A stretch of 5,715 nt of DNA from Acidimicrobiaceae bacterium. Its GTDB lineage: Bacteria > Actinomycetota > Acidimicrobiia > Acidimicrobiales > RAAP-2. Where the stretch lies: NCBI GenBank assembly GCA_003152555.1, contig PMAL01000163.1:648-6362 (forward strand), written 5' to 3'. The stretch's first letter is position 1, and each line of letters opens with the position of its first letter. A program made the translations under genes and the position numbers. This document shows positions 1 to 4,614 of the stretch, one piece after another. The notes under the pieces were generated by a model, which did not search any database, was not told the DNA's origin, and was given only the letters and a program-made list of their open reading frames with translations.

Positions 1-1436
1 TCGTGGGCCGTCTGCTCGGCGCTAAAGCCCAACTCGACCTCCAGGTCGAGCGACTTGAAGCGCTTGGTCAGTTCCACGTGCGTCATTTTCTGACGCGGCG
101 AGGGGTTGTAGTCGTTGTGATAACTCCACTCGGTCATGCCCATCTTTTGACTGAGCAAATTCATGCCCTGTGGCGGGCGTACCGTGAGCGACGCGTCGGT
201 GCAGAGCAGATGAATGGAGACGGCCGCCGCGTGGCCGTGCGCCACGGCCCAAATGATGTTCTTGGGTCCCCACGCGGCGTCGCCGCCGAAGAACACCTTG
301 GGGACTGTTGACTGCATGGTGACTTCGTCCACGACAGGCATGTCCCACTCGCCGAACTCCATACCGAGGTCTCGTTCAATCCATTGGAAGGCGTTCTCTT
401 GCCCAATCGCCAGGATGACGTCGTCGCAGGGGATGATGACGGTGTCGACGGTGGTTGAACGCTTGGCCCCTTCATCCCACTCGAGGACGTCGAACTCCAT
501 GCCCACCAATTTTCCGTCTTCGACGACGAACTGCTTGGGTGCGTGGTTGACTACGATGTCGACGTTCTCTTCTTCGGCGTCTTCGAGTTCCCAAGGCGAC
601 GCCTTGAAGTACTCGCGCGGACGACGGGCCATCACTTTGATGTCCTTGCCTCCCAAACGCAATGACGAACGACAGCAATCCATGGCGGTGTTGCCCACGC
701 CGATGATGAGCACGCGCTCGCCCACGGTGCTCACGTGACCGAAGGCGACCGACTCCAGCCAGTCGATACCGATGTGGATGTTGTTGTTGCCTTCGTCGTG
801 GCGTCCCGGCAAATCAAGCTCCTTGCCGCGTGGCGCGCCCACGCCGACAAAAATCGCGTCAAAATTTTCCTCCAGCAGCGAACGCATGCTCGTAACGGGC
901 GAGTGGTAACGAATGTCGACGCCCATGTCCAAGATGACCTGGGTCTCTTCGTCGAGCACTCGTCCGGGCAGGCGGAATTCGGGAATGTTCGTGCGCATGA
1001 GACCGCCGGGTACGCCGTACTGCTCGAAGATCACGACTTCGTAACCGAGCGGCATGAGGTCGTTGGCGACGGTGAGCGACGAGGGCCCCGCCCCGATGCA
1101 AGCAATGCGCTTGCCGTTCTTTTCGCTGGGAATGATGGGCAGTCGGTCAGTGATGTCGTCTCGCAGGTCCGCGGCGACGCGCTTGAGGCGACAGATCGCG
1201 ACGGGGCTGCCGTCGACGCGGTCGCGCCGACAGGCCGGTTCGCACGGTCGGTCACAGGTCCGGCCCAGGATTCCGGGAAAGACGTTGGACTCACGATTGA
1301 GCATGTACGCGTCAGTGAATTCGCCCTGGGCAATCATGCGCAGGTACCCGGGAACATTGGTGTGCGCGGGGCAGGCCCACTGACAATCGACGACCTTGTG
1401 GTAGTAACTCGGGTCCTTGTCGTTTGTACGCTCCAC
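1..1436 (-). CDS. GltD-like FAD/NAD(P)H iron-sulfur oxidoreductase, KorC-type (3' end outside window)
   Basis: An open frame of 478 codons reads leftward from a GTG at 1436 and leaves the window without a stop. It resembles the small subunit of glutamate synthase, a flavoprotein passing electrons between NAD(P)H and Fe-S centres. The N-terminal Fe-S domain has Cys18 and Cys22 (CQWAC), Cys61, Cys65 and Cys69 (TCDRPCEPAC) and Cys82. The first dinucleotide fold has GAGPSS at 115-120 (FAD), the second GVGNTAMD at 246-253 (NAD(P)H), and a late FAD motif FFGGDAAWGPKN lies at 382-393. The stretch after residue 425 (MGMTEWSYHNDYNP, then MTHVELTKRF) is not found in plain GltD. It matches, from memory, the KorC-like subgroup linked to 2-oxoglutarate or pyruvate:ferredoxin oxidoreductases, whose members usually continue into a C-terminal 4Fe-4S ferredoxin domain; that part would lie beyond position 1. 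The start is set by a strong ribosome binding site six bases upstream. Family assignment is firm; the redox partner is inferred. Confidence 0.9.
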   Translation of the reverse strand, partial: MERTNDKDPSYYHKVVDCQWACPAHTNVPGYLRMIAQGEFTDAYMLNRESNVFPGILGRTCDRPCEPACRRDRVDGSPVAICRLKRVAADLRDDITDRLPIIPSEKNGKRIACIGAGPSSLTVANDLMPLGYEVVIFEQYGVPGGLMRTNIPEFRLPGRVLDEETQVILDMGVDIRYHSPVTSMRSLLEENFDAIFVGVGAPRGKELDLPGRHDEGNNNIHIGIDWLESVAFGHVSTVGERVLIIGVGNTAMDCCRSSLRLGGKDIKVMARRPREYFKASPWELEDAEEENVDIVVNHAPKQFVVEDGKLVGMEFDVLEWDEGAKRSTTVDTVIIPCDDVILAIGQENAFQWIERDLGMEFGEWDMPVVDEVTMQSTVPKVFFGGDAAWGPKNIIWAVAHGHAAAVSIHLLCTDASLTVRPPQGMNLLSQKMGMTEWSYHNDYNPSPRQKMTHVELTKRFKSLDLEVELGFSAEQTAH

Positions 1437-1442
1437 GCCGCG

Positions 1443-1451
1443 TCCTCCTTT
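1443..1451 (-). promoter_or_regulatory. Ribosome binding site of the GltD-like gene
   Basis: Read on the minus strand the bases are AAAGGAGGA, followed by six bases and then GTG. This is a near-perfect Shine-Dalgarno site at ideal spacing. It selects the GTG at 1436 over another in-frame GTG a few codons upstream. It contrasts with hisA and the TrpR-like gene, which have no such site. Confidence 0.8.
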
Positions 1452-1511
1452 ATGGGGCCTCACGACGCGTAACGTACCGCGAGTTAATCCTCAAAGTAAC
1501 TGTACCCGGCG

Positions 1512-1534
1512 CACATTGGCAAAATGCCACATTG
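1512..1534. repeat. Direct repeat enclosing a small palindrome, possible operator
   Basis: The heptamer CACATTG occurs at 1512-1518 and again at 1528-1534, 16 bp start to start. Between and overlapping them is the inverted repeat TGGCA-AAA-TGCCA (1517-1529). It lies about 80-95 bp upstream of the GltD-like start codon, where an activator or repressor might bind. The repeats are short, so chance is possible. A binding role is inferred from position only. Confidence 0.3.
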
Positions 1535-1591
1535 ACTCGCCCGCGGGTGCTTGTTTAACGCCCGTTGCGCCTGTGTTGTCTTGGGTTGTGA

Positions 1592-1633
1592 CTTTCGGCC
1601 CTACAGGTAGTGGCGGCGGTATTTCACCGAAAG
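1592..1633. repeat. 7-bp inverted repeat with 28-nt spacer
   Basis: CTTTCGG (1592-1598) and CCGAAAG (1627-1633) are perfect complements flanking 28 bases, just downstream of the hisA stop on the minus strand. The spacer contains a shorter inverted repeat (CTAC/GTAG). There is no T-run on either side, so it is not a standard intrinsic terminator. It could fold in a hisA transcript or in a long leader of the next gene, or be chance. Confidence 0.25.
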
Positions 1634-1655
1634 CGCAAGGCCAGTGTGGGCGTCC

Positions 1656-2357
1656 TCAGGTAAAAGGGGAGTCGGTCCCAAGACCGAGGCGAGCCAGGTA
1701 GCCCACGCCCATGATGGCTGCTTCGCACCCAATCTCACTCAATCGTGCGACGTCATTGTCGTCACGCACGCCACCGGCGGCGAGGACGGGCAGGCCGCTC
1801 GCGCAAACCTGCGTGTAGAGATCGAGGTCGGGCCCTTGCATCATCCCGTCACGCGCGATGGCGGTCACGTGCAGTCGGCTCACGCCGGCGCGCAGACACG
1901 CGCCGAGCGCGTCGTTGACGCTCACACCAGTTGTTGATTGCCAGCCGCGCACGGCGAGCTGGCCGTCGCGCACGTCAATGGCCGCGACCAACTGCACACC
2001 CAATGCGTCCACGTACTGGGCGAGCGCGCCAGGGTCGCCCCACAGCGCGGTGCCCACGATCACCCGCGAAGCACCGGCGTCAAGGGCCGCTCGCGCGCCG
2101 TCGAGTGACCGGATACCCCCCGACACCTGCACGGGTATGCCGCCCGCCACGGCGACGCATCGCTGCACGATGTCCGCCCGTAAGGCACCGTCGCGTGCGC
2201 CCTGGAGGTCGACGACGTGGATGAGGGGTGGTGACGTTGCGACGACTCGTCGCACGAATTCGTCGAGCGGTTGGCGAAAGATGACGCGGTCATAGTCGCC
2301 CTGCTCGAGGCGCACGGCGTCGTCGCCGAGCAGGTCGATGGCGGGAATCAATTGCAT
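1656..2357 (-). CDS. hisA: HisA, ProFAR isomerase
   Basis: This encodes a 233-residue (beta/alpha)8-barrel enzyme that converts ProFAR to PRFAR, the fourth step of histidine synthesis, in the cytoplasm. The N-terminus has the family signature LIPAIDL with the first catalytic Asp at residue 8, then VRLEQGDY. Phosphate-binding glycines are at SGGIR (79-83) and AGGV (194-197). The second catalytic Asp is D128 in AAIDV, followed by the HisA-type RGW (137-139) and HVTAIARDG (163-171). These separate it from HisF. The frame has an earlier ATG at 2381, but family members begin right before LIPAID, so ATG 2357 is chosen. There is no Shine-Dalgarno site. The usual C-terminal GxALYxG and final helix are replaced by GVGYLARLGLG and a short tail, making it a little shorter than typical (about 240). 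Whether it also has the TrpF activity of actinobacterial PriA cannot be decided from sequence alone. It is transcribed away from the rest of the his cluster. Confidence 0.93.
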   Translation of the reverse strand: MQLIPAIDLLGDDAVRLEQGDYDRVIFRQPLDEFVRRVVATSPPLIHVVDLQGARDGALRADIVQRCVAVAGGIPVQVSGGIRSLDGARAALDAGASRVIVGTALWGDPGALAQYVDALGVQLVAAIDVRDGQLAVRGWQSTTGVSVNDALGACLRAGVSRLHVTAIARDGMMQGPDLDLYTQVCASGLPVLAAGGVRDDNDVARLSEIGCEAAIMGVGYLARLGLGTDSPFT

Positions 2358-2387
2358 AGTAGCGTAGTAGCATGCTATCATGTTGAA
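2352..2387 (+). promoter_or_regulatory. Putative promoter of the regulator-hisGD-hisCB operon
   Basis: TTGCAT (2352-2357) and TATCAT (2376-2381) are separated by 18 bases, and TGC just before the second hexamer makes an extended -10. The start of transcription would fall at about 2387-2388, which is the A of the regulator's ATG. The mRNA would therefore be leaderless, in keeping with the lack of any Shine-Dalgarno sequence. The -35 element lies inside the hisA start codon region. Confidence 0.45.
2368..2377. promoter_or_regulatory. Palindrome TAGCATGCTA, candidate operator
   Basis: This is a perfect 10-bp palindrome in the centre of the 30-bp gap between hisA and the TrpR-like gene. It overlaps the -10-like hexamers of both divergent promoters, so a protein bound here would block both. 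A repeat of AGTAGC (2358-2363 and 2366-2371) adds further half-site-like sequence beside it. TrpR-family proteins bind palindromes as dimers, and the gene next door encodes one, so autoregulation together with his control is the simplest reading. This is inference from position and symmetry. Confidence 0.45.
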
Positions 2388-2401
2388 ATGACCTCAGGCA
2401 A
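2372..2401 (-). promoter_or_regulatory. Putative hisA promoter
   Basis: On the minus strand TTGCCT (2401-2396) is followed after 18 bases by TAGCAT (2377-2372), which is preceded by TGA as in an extended -10. Transcription would begin near 2365, leaving a leader of only about eight bases before the hisA ATG at 2357. This fits the absence of a ribosome binding site. The -35 match is weak. The promoter overlaps the first codons of the divergent TrpR-like gene. Confidence 0.4.
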
Positions 2402-2702
2402 GGTAGTTCCCGCGGACACCAAACCCGAGACGGCGACCCGCTTCGATGAGTTGGTTGACGCGTTCGCTCGATTGCGTGATCCCTCCGTCGTCGCCGCGTT
2501 CTTGCGCGACGTGTGCACAACCAACGAACTCGACGCCATGGGCCAGCGACTTCAGGTAGCGCGACTCGTTGACGACGGTGTTCACTATCAAGAGATCTCG
2601 CGCCGCACCGGTGCCTCGACTGCCACGGTGACCCGCGTCGCACACTGGCTTCGATACGGTGAGGGCGGCTACGGAGCCGTACTCAAGCGTGGACGCAAAT
2701 GA
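2388..2702 (+). CDS. TrpR-family regulator, YerC/YecD type; probable histidine repressor
   Basis: This small protein (104 residues) has the all-helical Trp-repressor fold as read from sequence. After a disordered-looking N-terminus of about 15 residues come FDELVDAFARLRD (19-31), FLRDVCTTNELDAMGQRLQVA (38-58) and a helix-turn-helix, YQEISRRTGASTATVTRVAHWL (67-88). The pattern NEL-x-AMGQRL plus YQEIS-x-x-TGAS-TATVTRV is that of the YerC/YecD branch rather than enterobacterial TrpR. Members of this branch in Gram-positive bacteria have been proposed, as I recall, to control histidine genes (HisR). Its position, first in a his operon and facing hisA across 30 bp, agrees with that. The ligand is presumably histidine but is not shown by the sequence. 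An in-frame start at 2271 would place the N-terminus antisense to hisA without family support, so ATG 2388 is chosen. The stop overlaps the hisG start as ATGA. Confidence 0.88.
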   Translation: MTSGKVVPADTKPETATRFDELVDAFARLRDPSVVAAFLRDVCTTNELDAMGQRLQVARLVDDGVHYQEISRRTGASTATVTRVAHWLRYGEGGYGAVLKRGRK

Positions 2703-3556
2703 CGCGCCGACTGACATTGGCGCTGCCGTCCAAGGGTCGACTACGCGAGCCGTCGTGGCTGTTGCTCGAAGCGAGCGGCGTCGCCCCCCAGGAGCCGGGC
2801 GAACGCGTGTTACAGGCCCACTGTCGCAACGCGGACATTGATCTGCTCTTCGTGCGTGCCGACGACGTGCCCGAATACGTGCAGGACAGTGTCGTTGACT
2901 GTGGCATCACGGGCCTGGACCTCGTGGCCGAGCGCGACAGCAACGTCGAGGTGCTATTGCGTCTTGGTTTTGGCACCTGTTCTTTGCAGGCGGCCGTGTC
3001 CATGGAAGACAGCGCCGTCAGCTTGAGCGATCTCGATGGTCGCCGCGTTGCGACCTCGCACCCGCGTATTGCCGCCAAGGCTTTTGCCGAGCGCGGCATA
3101 ACCGCCGAACTGGTGCAGGTCGCCGGTTCGGTCGAGATTTCGCCGCGCCTCGGCCTCGCCGACGCCATTGTCGACCTGGTGTCGACGGGCAGCACGCTGC
3201 GCACCAATGGCCTTCGATCGATTGGCACACTGTTCGAATCCGAGGCGGTCCTCGTGGGCCGGTCGGGATCAACGGACCACGAAGCGCGCCGCACGTTGAC
3301 GACGCTGCTCGGTTCGGTCATCAACGCCCGAGCTAACCGTTACTTACTGTGCAACGTGTCCAAGGACCGCCTCGCCGAAGTGACCGCCGTGCTACCCACA
3401 AAGGGGTCGCCCACCGTCATGGACCTGGCCACTCCGGGCATCGTCGCGGTGCACGCCTTAGTCCCCGCCGCCGAAATCTGGTCGTTGCTGCCGAAGTTGG
3501 CGGCCTGCGGCGCCACGTCGATTCTGACGTTGCCGGTTGAACGGATGGTGCCGTGA
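2699..3556 (+). CDS. hisG: HisG, ATP phosphoribosyltransferase, long form
   Basis: This cytoplasmic enzyme joins ATP and PRPP to give phosphoribosyl-ATP, the committed step of histidine synthesis. At 285 residues it is the long form, with its own regulatory domain and so no need for HisZ. Visible motifs are LALPSKGRL (7-15), the segment RADDVPEYV then CGITGLDLV (53-76), VATSHPRIA (117-125) and the PRPP loop DAIVDLVSTGSTLRTNGL (155-172). The C-terminal ACT-like domain (about 210-285) has YLLCNVSKDRL, LPTKGSPTVMDLA and VAVHALVP, the region that binds histidine for feedback inhibition in characterised long forms. It starts inside the regulator's stop (ATGA, 4-bp overlap) and ends inside the hisD start (GTGA), so translation is likely coupled on both sides. 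Confidence 0.96.
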   Translation: MTRRLTLALPSKGRLREPSWLLLEASGVAPQEPGERVLQAHCRNADIDLLFVRADDVPEYVQDSVVDCGITGLDLVAERDSNVEVLLRLGFGTCSLQAAVSMEDSAVSLSDLDGRRVATSHPRIAAKAFAERGITAELVQVAGSVEISPRLGLADAIVDLVSTGSTLRTNGLRSIGTLFESEAVLVGRSGSTDHEARRTLTTLLGSVINARANRYLLCNVSKDRLAEVTAVLPTKGSPTVMDLATPGIVAVHALVPAAEIWSLLPKLAACGATSILTLPVERMVP

Positions 3557-4614
3557 GCACTCCGGTTAAATCCGAGCGGACAATATCCATCGAGGAAATC
3601 GTGCTCGACGTGCGCACTCGTGGCGATGAGGCAGTTGCCGAGTGGTCGAAACGTTTCGACGCCACGACGTCGGCAAAGCCGGAACGGGCGGTCGCCTACG
3701 GGGACATCCCCACCGCAGCGGTGCTCGCGGCGGCCGCGTCGGTGCGAGCGTGGCACGCGGCGCAACGTCCCGTGGACCTCATGATGGAGGTCTCGCCGGG
3801 CGTGACCCTCGAGCGTCGATGGACGCCGCTTCGCTCCGTGGGAATATACGTGCCCAAGGGATTGGTCTCGTCACTGATCATGACGGCGGTCGTCGCCCAA
3901 GAGGCCGGCGTCGAGCGTATCGTGGTGTGCACCCCGCCCAGTGGCGCCGCTGCCGTGGCCCAGGCCGCCGCGTTGCTCGGCATCGATGAGGTCTGGGCGA
4001 TCGGCGGCGCGCAGGCAATCGCCGCGATGGCCTACGGCACGCAGTCCATCGCTGCCGTGGACAAGATTGTTGGTCCCGGTGGCGGCGCCGTCAATACGGC
4101 CAAGCTGCTGGTGAGCCGTGACGTGGCGATTGACTTGCCGGCCGGACCGAGTGAGATCGTGGTCGTCGCCGATGAAAGCGTGTCCGATCTCTTGATACAA
4201 CAAGAGATCGCGGCACAGATGGAACACGGTCCTGATTCCAAGGGCTACGTTGTGCGCGTCGGAGATGACCTTGAGGCGACGCTGGCCGAAGTGGAGGGAT
4301 ACGCCGCGGAGCACGTTGCACTCTTGGGCGAACGTGCCGAGTCGTTAGCCGGACGAATACGAAACGCTGGCGCGGTGTTTGTTGGTCCCTATTCGCCGGT
4401 GCCGGCTGGCGACTACGCCACGGGAGGAAACCACGTGTTGCCGACCGGGGGATGGTCCAAGTCAACCGGCGGACTCGGACTGGAGTCCTTCATGAAGACC
4501 GTGACCGTCCAGCGCGTGACCAAAGAAGGTCTGGAGCTCTTGGCGCCGGTCATCGAAGCGCTGGCCGACCTCGAGGGCATGCCCGCGCACAAGGCCACGG
4601 CGCGTCGTGAGTAA
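3553..4614 (+). CDS. hisD: HisD, histidinol dehydrogenase, unusually short
   Basis: HisD is a zinc enzyme that oxidises histidinol to histidine in two NAD-dependent steps. This one has 353 residues, against about 430 in the family. Aligned by eye to the E. coli enzyme, the zinc ligands are kept (Gln222, His225 in QMEHGPDS; Asp287 in AGDYATG; His346 in PAHK). So are the catalytic Glu253-His254, Ser200 in AGPSE, and NAD-contact residues Tyr99 and Gln154. Missing are about 23 N-terminal residues, three residues in the VPGG loop (here VPKG), and about 36 residues between EHGPDS and the catalytic EH. The NAD-contact Asn211 of E. coli (GPGN) is Gly177 here (GPGG). The start cannot be moved upstream: an in-frame TGA lies at 3538-3540 and no other start intervenes, so the short N-terminus is real unless there is a frameshift. 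It overlaps hisG by 4 bp. It is probably active given the kept residues, though this is inferred. Confidence 0.92.
   Translation: MSTPVKSERTISIEEIVLDVRTRGDEAVAEWSKRFDATTSAKPERAVAYGDIPTAAVLAAAASVRAWHAAQRPVDLMMEVSPGVTLERRWTPLRSVGIYVPKGLVSSLIMTAVVAQEAGVERIVVCTPPSGAAAVAQAAALLGIDEVWAIGGAQAIAAMAYGTQSIAAVDKIVGPGGGAVNTAKLLVSRDVAIDLPAGPSEIVVVADESVSDLLIQQEIAAQMEHGPDSKGYVVRVGDDLEATLAEVEGYAAEHVALLGERAESLAGRIRNAGAVFVGPYSPVPAGDYATGGNHVLPTGGWSKSTGGLGLESFMKTVTVQRVTKEGLELLAPVIEALADLEGMPAHKATARRE

Larger units (their letters stand above)
1437..1655. other. Intergenic region between hisA and the GltD-like gene
   Basis: This 219-bp stretch separates two minus-strand genes. The open frames crossing it look non-coding. 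I see no tRNA, convincing small gene or strong intrinsic terminator. It must hold the promoter of the oxidoreductase gene unless that gene is read through from hisA, but I could not find a clear -35/-10 pair. It contains the ribosome binding site at its low-coordinate end, a repeat/palindrome cluster at 1512-1534 and a spaced inverted repeat at 1592-1633. Confidence 0.6.

Noticed and set aside
214..738. A plus-strand open frame of 174 codons rich in Ser and Thr
   Set aside because: It is a shadow of the minus-strand oxidoreductase in GC-rich DNA; the composition is that of an antisense translation.
735..1472. A plus-strand open frame of 245 codons
   Set aside because: It is antisense to the GltD-like gene, which has all its Fe-S and dinucleotide-binding motifs on the minus strand; the plus-strand product shows no recognisable family pattern.
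1540..1547. Palindrome CCCGCGGG
   Set aside because: Such GC-only palindromes are expected by chance in DNA this rich in G+C, and it has no promoter beside it.
1672..1687. Hairpin TCGGTC-CCAA-GACCGA near the end of hisA followed on the minus strand by TTTT
   Set aside because: The 6-bp stem lies inside hisA codons and the short T-run is six bases away from it, too weak to call an intrinsic terminator.
2358..2381. N-terminal extension of hisA from an ATG at 2381
   Set aside because: HisA proteins start immediately before the LIPAID motif; the extra eight residues overlap the palindrome and promoter.
2271..2387. N-terminal extension of the TrpR-like gene from an ATG at 2271
   Set aside because: The extra 39 residues are antisense to hisA, have no family counterpart, and the promoter-like signals point to ATG 2388.
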